NCBI GenBank assembly: GCA_026122225.1
Contig: JANEZZ010001494.1
Coordinates: 124,001-188,000, forward strand
Reading direction: 5' to 3'
DNA length: 64,000 bases
Source of the DNA: Heloderma charlesbogerti
Lineage: Eukaryota > Chordata > Lepidosauria > Squamata > Helodermatidae
The notes below the pieces were generated by a model. It had not been told where the DNA came from. It did no database searches and worked only from the letters and a program-made list of their open reading frames with translations. This document shows, piece by piece, positions 22,506-32,797 of this stretch (positions within the stretch are counted from its first letter, which is position 1; each line of letters starts with the position of its first letter). Position numbers and translations under genes: made by a program.

Positions 22506-22612
22506 GTTTCAGGCAGGACTCTTTCCTCACCCTACCTGGAGAAGGTGGGGATCAAACCTGTGATCTTCTGCGTGCAAAGCAGGTGCTCTATCACACTCAG
22601 CTATGGCCCCTG
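22506..22612 (-). mobile_element. tRNA-derived SINE fragment
   Basis: GTTTCAGGCAGGACTC, GGGATCAAACCTGTGATC and AAGCAGGTGCTCTATCAC match the inverted form of the SINE at 14445-14725. It abuts the right end of LE-7. Confidence 0.55.
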
Positions 22613-22755
22613 CTCAAGTGGACTGCAGCAAAATTCTCACCCATCTGCACTGGCCAAATTCGATGGGTACAGTCATTGTCAGCACGGAGAGGACCATGAT
22701 GTAGCTGTCTGGCATATAGCTATTAAAGATTAGGAGTCTGTCAGAAAAAAGAGGG

Positions 22756-24118
22756 AGTGGCCACAAGACTGGAAAAGGTCAGTTTACATTCCAATTCCAA
22801 AGAAGGGCAACGCCAAAGAGTGTACAAACTACCGCACAATTGCGCTCATTTCACATGCCAGCAAGGTGATGCTCAAAATCCTACAAGCTAGGCTTCAGCA
22901 GTATGCGAACCGAGAACTACCGGAAGTACAAGCTGGGTTTCAAAGAGGCAGAGGAACTAGAGATCAAATCGCCAACATTCGCTGCATCATGGAGAAAGCA
23001 AAAGAATTCCAGAAAAACGTCTATTTCTGCTTCATTGACTACGCTAAAGCCTTTGATTGTGTGGATCACAACAAACTGTGGCAAATTCTTAAAGTGATGG
23101 GAGTACCAGACCACCTTACCTGTCTCCTGAGAAACCTGCACGAGGGTCAAGAAGCAACAGTAAGAACCAGACATGGAACAACCGATTGGTTCAAAATTGG
23201 GAAAGGAGTACAACAAGGCTGCATATTGTCACCCTGCTTATTTAACTTATATGCAGAGTACATCATGAGAAATGCCGGGTTGGATGAATCAGAGGTCGGA
23301 ATTAAGATTGCTGGGAGAATTATCAACAACCTCCGATATGCAGACGATACCACCCTAATGGCAGAAAGCAAAGAGGATCTCAAGAGCCTCTTGTTGAGGG
23401 TGAAAGAGGAGAGTGCAAAAGCTGGTTTGAAACTCAACATTAAAAAAACGAAGATCATGGCATCTGGCCCCATCACTTCCTGGCATATAGAAGGGGAAGA
23501 AATGGAAGCAGTGACAGATTTTACTTTCTTGGGCTCCAAGATCACCGCAGATGGTGACTGTAGCCATGAAATTAAAAGACGCTTGCTCCTTGGGAGGAAA
23601 GCTATGGCCAACCTAGACAGCATAGTAAGAAGCAGAGACATCACCTTGCCGACAAAGGTCCGTCTAATCAAAGCTATGGTTTTCCCAGTAGTAATGTATG
23701 GCTGTGAGAGCTGGACTATAAGGAAGGCTGAGCGCCGAAAAATTGATGCTTTCGAACTGTGGTGCTGGAGAAGACTCTTATGAGTCCCCTGGACTGCAAG
23801 GAGGTCAAATCAGTCCATCCTAAAGGAAATCAACTCTGACTGCTCATTGGAAGGACAGATAATGAAGCTGAAGCTCCAATATTTTGGCCACCTAATGCGA
23901 AGAGAAAACTCCCTGGAAAAGACCCTGATGCTGGGAAAGACTGAAGGCAAAAGGAGAAGGGGACGGCAGAGGATGAGATGGCTAGATAGCATCACCGATG
24001 CAATGAATATGAACTTGAGCACACTCCGGGAAAGAGCACAGGACAGGAAGACCTGGCGTGCTATGGTCCATGGGGTCACGAAGAGTCGGACACAACTGAA
24101 CGACTGAACAACAACAAA
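22756..24118 (+). mobile_element. BovB (RTE) LINE, 5'-truncated
   Basis: Nearly co-linear with the 3' part of the copy at 43168-46719, from GTGGCCACAAGACTGG to the tail AGAGTCGGACACAACTG and an ACAACAACAAA end. It lacks the endonuclease. It serves as the uninterrupted reference for the LE insertion at 45557. Sequence between 22613 and 22755 shows nothing recognisable. Confidence 0.9.
22758..24107 (+). pseudogene. BovB ORF2 fragment: reverse transcriptase with one stop
   Basis: Reverse-transcriptase part of the BovB polyprotein, which by family knowledge copies its own RNA at a nicked target. Visible in order: VYIPIPKKGNAKECTNYR, QAGFQRGRGTRDQIANI, FIDYAKAFDCVDHNKLW, KGVQQGCILSPCLFNLY, the catalytic YADD at 23337-23348, and KRRLLLGRKAMANLDSI. 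The C-terminal FGHLMRRENSLEKTLMLGK..RMRWLDSITDAMN..KTWRAMVHGVTKSRTQ follows. The frame is open from 22758 except for a TGA at 23781-23783, where the other copies have CGA (Arg), a CpG-to-TpG change. The first methionine, at 22866, is internal and not a real start. Confidence 0.9.
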
Positions 24119-24203
24119 CCCTATAGGCACAAACATGGCTGAATACCCAGGGATTCAATCCCAGACCAGACTTTTAAGAGCTAAGCACTCAGATCCCTAA
24201 GAC

Positions 24204-24373
24204 TAGATGGATGAATCTATCAGTTTTGGTTTCTCCCATATTTGATTTTTTTTAATCATGTTATTTCTGTCCCATTTATAAAGAGCTTTGTGAATTCTGG
24301 AAAATTCTTATCCGTTTTGGCAAATTCTTATCAAAACCCATCTGAAACAAAATTCTGTCCTCGCCCATCCCTA
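24204..24373. mobile_element. small TAGGGATG-group MITE
   Basis: TAGATGGATGAATCTATC at the left and GCCCATCCCTA at the right. Related to 9812-9935. Flanking octamers CCTAAGAC and ATGGCAAG do not match. Confidence 0.45.
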
Positions 24374-24753
24374 ATGGCAAGCAACAAATATCAGCAGGTA
24401 CACACTAGGTACACACAGAGGAGATGGGTGTAAAGCTCAGTACAGAGATGTTAAGAGGTAACACCACCAGCAAACAATAGGTTTTCCAAAGGTTTGAAAT
24501 ATATACAAGTTGAGCATAAGAGGAGGCACAGTTCAACAGACAGCCAATGCCTACTGCTTTCACCTCAGATCTCCCAATTTTGCTCTTTATGTCTCTCCCT
24601 GTCTCTTTCTCAAATGGCTCCCTCTTTATATGCAAACACCTAGATCACATCATCTTTAGCTGGTTTCTGGGGTAGAGGGAGAAGTATCTCCCTTTCAAGC
24701 ATTTCCTAGCCATTGAGAAGACCAACCATTGAATACCATCAACCGATCTCCCT
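24374..24753. other. no gene seen
   Basis: Unique-looking sequence, pyrimidine-rich around 24540-24640. An LTR was considered but no ends were found. Confidence 0.35.
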
Positions 24754-24963
24754 AACAAAAGTAGGGATGTCATAGAATTCCGCCACAGATCCCAGGGAGA
24801 CCGAATTCCAGTGAATTCGGCCCCTCAGAATCTGTGGCGGAACAAAGCAACCCCCCCACCCGCCACCCCGCGAAATGGGCCCGGAACGGAGCCTACCTTG
24901 TGTCGGCCGTCTGGTGCTCTGCGAATGGTGCCATTCGCATTCTGTCGAATGGCCATAATAGGC

Positions 24964-26292
24964 TTTGTTGTTCAGTCGTTCAGTCGTGTCTGACTCTTCG
25001 TGACCCCATGGACCATAGCACACCAGGCCTTCCTGTCCTGTGCTCTCTCCCAGAGCATGCTCAAGTCCATATTCATTGCATCAGTGATGCTATCTAGACA
25101 TCTCATCCTCTGCCGTCCCCTCCTCCTTTTGCCTTCAGTCTTTCCCAGCATCAGGGTCTTTTCCAGAGAGTTTTCTCTTTGCATTAGGTGGCCAAAATAT
25201 TTGAGCTTCAGCTTCAGTATCTGTCCTTCCAATGAGCACTCAGGGTTGATTTCCTTTAGGATGGACTGATTGGACCTCCTTGCAGTCCAGGGGACTCGTA
25301 AGAGTCTTCTCCAGCACCACAGTTCGAATGCATCGATTCTTCGGCACTCAACCTTCCTTACAGTCCAGCTCTCACAGCCATATGTTACTACTGGGAAAAC
25401 CATAGCTTTGATTAGATGGACCTTTGTCAGCAAGGTGATGTCTCTACTTCTTACTATGCTGTCTAGGTTTGCCATAGCTTTCCTCCCAAGGAGCAAGCGT
25501 CTTTTAATTTCATGGCTACAGTCACCATCTGCGGTGATCTTGGAGCCCAAGAAAATAAAATCTGTCACTGCTATTTGCATTGCCCTTATTTTCGCCATAG
25601 TCTACGTAAACATTTACGTAGACTACAGCGACTAAATAAGGAAAGCGAATGGCGGCTCCCTATGGGGGCCGCCATTAGCGTACGCGCTTTTTTTTTTTTT
25701 TAAGTCACCCGTGATAGGCTACGTGACGATTCACATAGCCTATCATGGCTGACTTTGCAGATCTAGCCGTGATAGGCTACGTTAATCGTCACGTAGCCTA
25801 TCACGGGGGCATTTTTTTTAAAAAAAAACAACTAATGGAGTTCGCGGCCAGGCGAGGTGGGAAGCCTCCTCCCCGGCCTGAATTTCGGCCGGGCGAGGCG
25901 GGAAGCCTCCCCCCCAGCCTGAATTTCGGCCGGGGCGAGGCGGGAAGCCTCCCCCCCAGCCTGAACTTCACGGGGGGAGCCGCGAAGCGCCTCCCCCCCA
26001 CCGCGAACAAGCTTCGATGAAAGGTAAGTGCCTTTCGTCCACCCCTACCCCCATCTCTTTCAGAATTTGCCAGAGGTTCTTGTGATCCACACAATCAAAG
26101 GCTTTAGCATAGTCAACGAAGCAGAAATAGACTTTTTCTGGAATTCTCTTGCTTTCTCCATGATCCAGCGAAAGTTGGAGACTTGATCTCTAGTTCCTCT
26201 GCTTCTTCGAAACCCAGCTTGTACTTCCGGTAGTTCTCGGTTCGCATACTGCTGAAGCCTAGCTTGTAGGATTTTGAGCATAACCTTGCTGG
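24964..26292 (-). mobile_element. BovB LINE inserted in LE-8, with internal deletion
   Basis: From the 3' tail (TTTGTTGTTCAGTCG, complement of the BovB terminus) to 25568 it covers the ORF2 C-terminus, back to ..VTDFIFLGSKITADGD. From 26048 to 26292 it covers SKVMLKILQARLQQYANRE to near FCFIDYAKAF. The roughly 130 residues between, including the YADD segment, are missing and replaced by the partial LE at 25570-26047. Several frame changes; non-functional. Confidence 0.85.
25570..26047 (+). mobile_element. left-truncated palindrome-ladder element LE-9
   Basis: Starts abruptly at CTATTTGCATTGCCC, the loop of a GGGCAACGC/GCGTTGCCC hairpin. It then follows the 29123-30081 type: CTACGTAAACATTTACGTAG, GCGAATGGCGGCTCCC, GATAGGCTACGTGACGATT and three TGAATTTCGGCCGGGC-type units. 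The end is AGGTAAGTGCC..CCACCCCTA at 26047. No left terminus and no flanking duplication. It lies in the BovB deletion. Confidence 0.8.
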
Positions 26293-26529
26293 CCATTTGC
26301 GTCCCTGCGGAGGCCGTGATAGTATACGTAATTATATATGGGGAGAATTTCAGGGGGAGGAACAGAGCGCCTCCCCCCCACCATGAATGACCCCACACGG
26401 AATGAGGTAAGGGATTCATACATCCCTAAACAAAAGCAAGATGCCTGGCAAATATGCTAGGACTGTTACTATCAGCTCCATTACCCCTCTCAAATCCAGG
26501 CTTCCAAAGTTCCAATAATATCTTTGGAC

Positions 26530-26940
26530 TATGGTCTGGGGGTGCTGTTCAGAGAGGTAGGGGTAGTGCTTCCTTCACCACCTAACACTGGAAGACCTCA
26601 AAGTTGTGAAAGGCTGCCACAGAAAGGAAGGCCAGGATCTCTTCTTGATCATCCCAGAGTGCAGGACATGGAATCATGGGCTCAAGTTACAGGAAGCCAG
26701 ATTCCAGTTGAACATCAGGAAAAACTTCCTGACTGTTAGAGCAATATGACAATGGAGCCAATTACCTAGGGAGGTGGTGGGATCTCCCACACTGGAGGCA
26801 TTCAAGATGAAGCTGGACAGCCATCTGTCAGGGATGCTCTGACTTGGATTCCTGCATTGAGCAGGTGGTTGGATTTGATGGTCTTATAGGCCCCTTCCAA
26901 CCCTACTATTCTATGATTCGATGATTCAACCTTACCATGC
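26530..26940 (+). mobile_element. CR1 LINE 3' end
   Basis: CATCAGGAAAAACTTCCTGAC, GGAGCCAATTACCTAGGGAGG and CTTCCAACCCTACTATTCTATGATT are classic CR1 ORF2-end and 3' UTR text, ending in ATTCTATGAT-type octamers as CR1 does. 5'-truncated; the left border is uncertain. Confidence 0.7.
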
Positions 26941-26981
26941 ATCAAAACAAGGGATAGTTCCAAAATTCTCCAGATCCAAAT

Positions 26982-27353
26982 AAGGGATGTCCATTGCTTT
27001 GGAATCCCACTGCCTGCCCCCCTACTGAGCTTTCATTTGCGGGCTGAGCTGTGGGTTTGTCATGAAATCCCAGCTCTTTTTCTGCATTTTTCTGTTTATT
27101 TGCCCAGACAGAGATATGTGCAAATTGTGGCTGCAATTTGCATATTTCGCACAAATTGTGGCCAAACTGCAGCCACAATTTGTACAAATCTCTGTCTGGG
27201 CAAATAAAAGAGAAATGGAAAATCCACTAGCAGTCTTGACTCTCTGCAGACCGAGTCGAGGCAGCCAGCTAAAGACAAGTCCAAGTCTGGGGAGCTGAGC
27301 TGACAAAAGCTCATTGAGCGTCACCCGCCAGCCGGATTCCTCCAACATCCCTA
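26982..27353. mobile_element. TAGGGATG-group MITE with 110-bp central inverted repeat
   Basis: Begins AAGGGATGTCCATTGC and ends CCAACATCCCTA, with perfect 8-bp duplications ATCCAAAT (26974-26981 and 27354-27361). A long hairpin at about 27096-27208 pairs TTTATTTGCCCAGACAGAG with CTCTGTCTGGGCAAATAAA across AAATTGTGGCTGCA/TGCAGCCACAATTT. No ORF. Confidence 0.85.
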
Positions 27354-27508
27354 ATCCAAATGCAGAGTTTTGAATGATCTAGTCTTTGTTACCAAAGTGG
27401 AAGCAATACAGTATACATTTTCTTTAAAAAAATAACAACTCTGTTTCATACAAATCCCTTTACAAAATGTTTTGCCAGCACCTCTGCTTCCTTCAGTTTG
27501 TTTGTGCC

Positions 27509-27510
<2 letters not shown>

Positions 27511-27539
<29 letters not shown>
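27511..27539. repeat. (CA)n microsatellite
   Basis: About fourteen units. Confidence 0.95.
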
Positions 27540-28830
27540 ACAGATGTACATATGCTCACTGATAAAATAGCTGATGGAGATAGTCAGATCAAGGGAAGTC
27601 CTGGGAGATGATCCATTGTATGCCTCCCAAAAGGCTCCTTCAAAGTGTTATTTTAAATGAAGATTCCTTGAGATTGCAGGCAGCACTTGGTAGGGCTGAG
27701 CTCAGTGGTGCCACTGTGGAAGGACATTGGGGCAAATGTCCAAGGCTCCACGCAGCAGAGGGAACAAGTGGGCCATCAAATGAAGCAGGGCTGGCTGAAA
27801 CACATGAAGCAATTCACGTTGGCTTGGATCTAGGATCTGCCTTCCTCGAGAGGAAGGACTCCACTTGGGCAAGGTCCCTCCACCCGATTTTGAGGGACCC
27901 CCTTCCCCCCACATGCACACACTACAGCTCACCCCATTCAACACATTCTCCTGGCTCTCTGTGCCATATTTTCAGGAGGCTGGAGGGACTGCCACGGGAA
28001 GGAGGGGGTGGGGAAGCCCATTCGGCCAGTGCAGTTGATCCAGCTTAAATCTGGATCCAATCCATTTCCATCTGAACACCGGGGGGCAGGGAGCTGTAAG
28101 GCCAGAGTCAAAAATTAATGACTGAGCTGCACTATTGTGGGCTGGGCAGTATTCAAAGTCAGGGCCATGCTACTTTTGATGGCTATGATGGTGCCACCCC
28201 TGCTGGCTGGCTTGGATTTACACCGGGATAGCTCCTAGTCACGGAGCGTAGCTCAGCCAATCCATCTCCTCCGGCTTGGCTTCAGCGTGATATGTGAGAG
28301 AGAACTGTAGAAATGAGTAAGCCATCCACTCTGCTGCTTGCTCCCCCCTTAGCCAAAGACAGCCTGCTCCTCTCCTCCTCCCATCCTCTCCGGCCTGCTC
28401 TCATCGCCTAGGCTTAAGGCAAGCTCGCTTCAGCTGCTGTCACGCTTCTACCACCCCTCCTTGCCCGCCTGCCTCGCTTTCCCTCATCCCATTTATATGC
28501 AAACCCAATGAGTCAGAGCAGCAAAGCGGGGAGGCAGAATGATTGTGTCAACTTCAAAGAGAGCAACAAGCTGCCTTTAAAGTAAAACCCAGGGTTTAGC
28601 AAACGGGGAGGGGAGTGAAGAGAAACATGGGCATGAATACATCAGTGCAGGCAGACAAAAAGTTCCTGCATGAGCTGGGGGGAGAAAGGCCGGATGGGAA
28701 AGATGAAAGGAAACAGGAGGAACCCTGTCAGTATACCGCCACCTGCACATTGATAAGCTGCAGGGACCCACAGATCCCTTGGTACTCCTCTAGTCAAGAT
28801 TCTGGAGCACCAGATGCTCCAACTGTCCCT
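27540..28830. other. unique DNA; possible conserved non-coding segment
   Basis: No repeat signature and no convincing exon. The frame at 27608-28048 has no recognised domain. At 28480-28590, TTTATATGCAAACCCAATG (octamer-like ATGCAAA) is followed by ATGAGTCAGAGCAGCAAAG (TGAGTCA, AP-1 type) and TTGTGTCAACTTCAAAG, a density of factor-like motifs that could mark an enhancer. This is a guess without alignment. Confidence 0.3.
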
Positions 28831-28838
28831 ACTGAATG

Positions 28839-30230
28839 TAGGAATGTCAGAGAAATCTATTTGGAGGGGTGGAGTTAGATGAGTTTTCCTAGGCTTCCCC
28901 CCTCCCCCTGGACTTCATTTTGGTCCCCATTGCAGTACCCATTTGACCTACAGTGACTCAGGCCAGTTCATGGATTTTTCTGGGTATTTTAGGCATTTGT
29001 GGGGGAGGGTCTGCAATTTATGGCAATTTCTGAGCAATTTGCACAAATTATGTGAGTGACTCGGGCCAATTGCTCAGAAATTTGTGCAGATTTGTGCAAA
29101 TTGCAGAATCTCCCCCTCCCCCTAGGGATGGCGGAGAATTTCTCCCCGAAACTTCAGGGGGCCGAGCGCCAACGTGTTCAGCCCCCCGAACATGTTTCGG
29201 GGAGAAATTCTCCGCACCCCCCCACCCCCCACAACCCCCCGGGGACGGGACTTACCTTTGCCGAATGTCCCTCCCGGCGGCGGGTCTGGCCGGCGGTTCG
29301 GTGGGTGTTCGTGTGGGGCGGGAGCAGCAGCCGGTCTTTTGACCAGCTGCCACTGCCGCCATTGCAATAAAAGAAAAAAAAAACACCCCCGTGATAGGCT
29401 ACGTGACGATTAAGGTAGCCTATCATGGCTAGATCTGCAAAGTCAGCCGTGATAGGCTACGTTAATCGTCACGTAGCCTATCACGGGTGACTTAAAAAAA
29501 AGCGCGTACGCAAATGGCAGCCCCCATAGGGAGCCGCCATTCCCGTTCCTTATTTGGTCGCTCTAGTCTACATAAATGTTTAAGTAGACTACGGCGAAAA
29601 TAAGGGCAACGCTATTTGCATTGCCCTTATTTTCGCCGTAGTCTACGTAAAGATTTACGTAGACTACAGCGACCAAATAAGGAACGCGAATGGCGGCTCC
29701 CTATGGGGGCTGCCATTTGCGTACGCGCTTTTTTTTAAGTCACCCGTGATAGGCTACGTGACGATTAACGTAGCCTATCACGGCTGACTTTGCAGATCTA
29801 GCCATGATAGGCTACGTTAATTGTCACGTAGCCCATCACGGGGGCGTTTTTTTTAAAAAAAAAAAACTTTGGAGTTCGCGGCCGGGAGAGGCGGGAAGCC
29901 TCCTCCCTGGCCTGAATTTCGGCCGGGCGAGGCGGGAAGCCTCCCCCCCGGCCTGAATTTTGGCTGGGCGAGGTGGGAAGCCTCCCCCCCCGGCCTGAAC
30001 TTCGCGGGGGGAGCAGTGAAGCACCTCCCCCCCACCGCGAACAAGCTTCGAGGACAGGTAAGTGACTTTCGTCCACCCCTACCTCCCCCAAGGAAAAAAA
30101 ATGTACAAAAAGTTCCTGGAGTTTGGGGAACAGCCTGCATCTTTGCTCATAGATGCAAAGCCATTTGTATACACCTCAGAGCTCTGTCAAGCCAAAAAAG
30201 AACCAGATTGCCCAGTGACCGACATCCGTA
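28839..30230. mobile_element. MITE split by LE-10
   Basis: 28839-29122 starts TAGGAATGTCAGAGAAATC and continues GATGAGTTTTCC, CAGTGACTCAGGCCAG and GATTTTTCTGGG, as in MITE 37482-37906. After the LE, 30090-30230 resumes with AAAAAGTTCCTGGAGTTTGG..CAGCCTGCATC..AAGCCATTTGTATACAC and ends GACATCCGTA. Outer octamers ACTGAATG and ATCAAACA match poorly. Removing 29123-30081 plus one duplication restores a continuous MITE. Confidence 0.7.
29123..30081 (+). mobile_element. palindrome-ladder element LE-10 (type with GGCGGAGAATTTCTCC end)
   Basis: 959 bp between perfect 8-bp duplications CCTCCCCC (29115-29122 and 30082-30089). Left end TAGGGATGGCGGAGAATT; an internal hairpin pairs CTCCCCGAAAC with GTTTCGGGGAG. 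Donor complement ACTTACCT at 29250-29257. Ladder palindromes near 29400, 29465, 29515, 29580, 29620, 29655, 29705, 29760 and 29825. Three GAATTTCGGCCGGG-type GC repeats follow (29880-30010), then donor CAGGTAAGT at 30055-30063 and right end CCACCCCTA. No ORF of interest. Confidence 0.9.
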
Positions 30231-30397
30231 ATCAAACACGGACTCTCCTGGGCAAATGACTGTCCTGTCTTTGTCTTTGGAGTAGGGCTGGCCCTACCAT
30301 GAAGTAGAGCAGGGCAGTTCACCTCAGGCGGCTGAAGTTTGGAGGTGGCAGCTACGTATACAAGGAGATGGGTGTTGATCATGGAGCATGCCCTGGG

Positions 30398-30806
30398 TAG
30401 GGATGTACAAATGGCATAAAATCCACTCTGTCGGTGTTTCAGATTGTCAGGCACCTTTTTTTTCATCATCCTCTCACAGAAGGCTGCAATGTTGTTGTTG
30501 TTTTCTCCATCATGTGGAAAAAATATGCAAATAATTACGTAAGAGGTTTCATAACAATTTACATAATTTACCTTAGTATGTAACATTTAGCGTATTGTCC
30601 CCCATTCCAACTTTTCCTTAGCAGAAACTTGGATATTTTCCTACAAATAAATATGCATACATTTCAGGAAAGTAAAAAAAAAATAAATCCAAAAGTCCAC
30701 AGACCCCACAAAGCCTGAGGAGGTCAGTCTGCAGTGGATTCTGCAGGTCAGATTCTTAGGAATCCAAGCTCATTTTAGTCCGTCTCGAATTTCTCCAGCA
30801 TCCCTA
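30398..30806. mobile_element. TAGGGATG-group MITE
   Basis: TAGGGATGTACAAATGGC to CCAGCATCCCTA. Octamers GCCCTGGG (30390-30397) and GCCCTGCA (30807-30814) agree at 6/8. Near full-length relative of 8598-8993, with GATTGTCAGGCACC, TACATAATTTACCTTAGTA and CAAGCTCATTTTAGTCC. Confidence 0.75.
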
Positions 30807-31339
30807 GCCCTGCAGCCCCCTAAGATGCCTGCGGCCTTCAGACGTGGTGGAGGTTCCTATCCCATTGCCCAGAAAGATTCAACTGCCAATCCCGTTGGCC
30901 TTTGTACATGGAATGAGAGGGGGCACGGTCTTCTCCTTTGCCTCAGACACCAGAATGTCTTTGGCCAGCCCTCCTTTGGGGGATGCCTGAATAAAACCAA
31001 ATATCAACTTGTTTCAATGCGAGTTCCGAGGGGTTGTCATTCTATAGGATACAACTTCCTGAAGGACATTTCTACCTGCTAGATCATAGAAGTGTAGAGA
31101 ATGGGTGAGCAGAAGGTAGGTCAGGTTCTCTGGGTGACTTCATTTGGAGCAGATCATCAAGGATGTTTGACTTCCAACTATGTAATCTAACAACAATAAA
31201 ACAACCCTACCTGTCCTACATTATACTGCTGAAATGAAGAAACCTTGGAGTAACCAGGACTGGATTTTTGTGTGGAAGGGCTGTGAGCTCTGTTCAGTTG
31301 TGCTCAGAACAAAGTCCTGCGCTCAGGATTGTTTTAATC
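30807..31339. other. no gene seen
   Basis: Unique-looking. The frame at 30825-31082 shows no recognisable domain. Confidence 0.4.
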
Positions 31340-31520
31340 CCAAGTGTATGTCTTTTGCACCAGGCTCAGCGTTCCGTGCACCTCGGTGTTCAGTCATGCC
31401 GGCCACATGACCACGGAAGCATCTTTGGACAGCGCTGGCTCTTCAGCTTAGAACTGGAGATGAGTGCCACACACCCTAGAGTCGGACACGACTGGTTGGG
31501 GACACCTTTACCTTTTACTG
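31340..31520 (+). mobile_element. squamate SINE 3' body
   Basis: CGTTCCGTGCACCTCGGTG, TTCAGTCATGCCGGCCACATG, ACCACGGAAGCATC and AGAGTCGGACACGACTGG match 42475-42570. The last motif also resembles the BovB 3' tail, as expected for a SINE that borrows BovB machinery. No tRNA head. Confidence 0.6.
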
Positions 31521-31943
31521 CTTGGTGGATCCTGCATTTCTTCTTATAAAATTAACTCAAACAAAGTAGATCTGCAAGACTGAATTCTGCCCAACCCTGG
31601 TGTAGAGTGTGCTACACAAAAAGGCCATCCAGTATGACCCATCCCAGAAGGTGGGTCATGATCCACACCCACCGCCATTGCCTACACATAAAACTAAGCC
31701 ATGCAAATGCTACAGTGGAATCACAGGTGCGCTACTCAAGCAGGATGAAGGAGCTGACAGCAGTGTCTTTGTGTGGGGGTGGGGGTGAGGGTGAATGGGT
31801 AGGGGTGCGGTGTGCTGCAACCTCGTGTACTGCTGCACCCCCCCCCACAGACACACACACACAGTTTCTCAAGGCCCATGAATCATTTCCACCAAGGGGA
31901 AGGAAGTCTTTTTTGCTATGATGTATAGCTGGAGGAAGAAGCA

Positions 31944-31974
31944 CGTGCGCGCGCACACACACACACACACACAC
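31944..31974. repeat. (CA)n microsatellite
   Basis: GCGCGCACACAC.. run; a shorter CA run is at 31850-31862. Confidence 0.95.
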
Positions 31975-32149
31975 CAGGGAGTGTAGGGAAGACAAGCTGA
32001 AGATGGGTCCATGATTACTAGGATGGTCACCTCATTACAACACAAACGTGATATTCCTCTAGGCTCAAAGTCATCAGTGCCTGAGTCATCCCTTCTAAGC
32101 CTGCTGTAAAAGCTATAACCATTGCAGCAGTTACACATTCTGTTTCCCT

Positions 32150-32735
32150 TGGTGGCTCTCCTAATTAGCAGTGCGGAAATTGTGTGGAATGTGCGAGGGA
32201 GTCGTACGAGGTTAGGGAAGGAGTCAAGTGGCTAATTAGTTGGTTTATAGCTCCTTTTGTTTAAAACAGAAACATTGGTGGTTATCTCCCCCCCGCTTTC
32301 CCCTCTCCCCGTTGAACATAATGTGATTAAATACATGGAGACTTTCGGCAATAATAGAATTACTTGGGAGGGAGTGTAATAAGTAACCCTGTGTGCTCTC
32401 TTGCATACTTGTTCTCAGAGCAGCATCAATCAAAACTAAAACCACCAAAGGGTCATGCAGGGCATCGGGAGAAACGCTACGCACACATCTTCAGGGCATC
32501 ACCATGTGGGTTACACGTACATCGACATGTTGATGAGTGCAGCGGCTGACTTGGCAGATAACTTGCTGTCTTTGCACAGCTGTTGCTGATTGTGGAAGCA
32601 AGGAAGTGGCGGGGCGGGAGGGACATCAGCTTGTAGGCTCCCGGAGACAACAGCAAAAGTACCATTTGGTGTGCAGCTTTATTATTTATCCACATTGTGG
32701 TAGGTGCATTCAGCAAAATCAGTCAACAGATAGTT
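32150..32735. other. apparently single-copy DNA rich in homeodomain-like motifs
   Basis: CTCCTAATTAGCAGTG, GGCTAATTAGTTGG, ATAATGTGATTAAATAC and CATCAATCAAAACTAAAACC appear in a stretch free of repeats. Possible regulatory element; conservation cannot be judged here. 31975-32150 is similarly unremarkable. Confidence 0.3.
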
Positions 32736-32795
32736 AATTGAAGTTAACCAACTGAAGTTAACCAACTGAAGTTAACCAATGGGTTAATTGAAGTT
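32736..32795. repeat. 14-bp minisatellite next to CR1 end
   Basis: The unit GAAGTTAACCAACT occurs about three and a half times, one copy interrupted by GGGTTAATT. Confidence 0.8.
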
Positions 32796-32797
32796 AA

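Larger units (their letters stand above)
24762..26428 (+). mobile_element. palindrome-ladder element LE-8, host of nested insertions
   Basis: Ends TAGGGATGTCATAGAATTCC and TACATCCCTA, with perfect 8-bp duplications AACAAAAG (24754-24761 and 26429-26436). Only 24762-24963 and 26293-26428 belong to it. A minus-strand BovB and a partial LE fill the middle. GC-rich shoulders carry the donor complement CCTACCTTG near 24893 and AGGTAAGG near 26405. The visible remnant includes GAATGGTGCCATTC and CCATTTGCGTCCCTGCGG, as in LE 52782-53547. Confidence 0.85.

Noticed and set aside
27608..28048. 146-residue frame as a possible exon
   Set aside because: No recognisable domain, no clear splice sites or codon pattern; length is within chance for this composition.
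29123..30081. Regularly spaced repeats suggesting a CRISPR array
   Set aside because: The repeats are self-palindromic, alternate in type, lack unique spacers of constant length, and sit in a vertebrate transposon.
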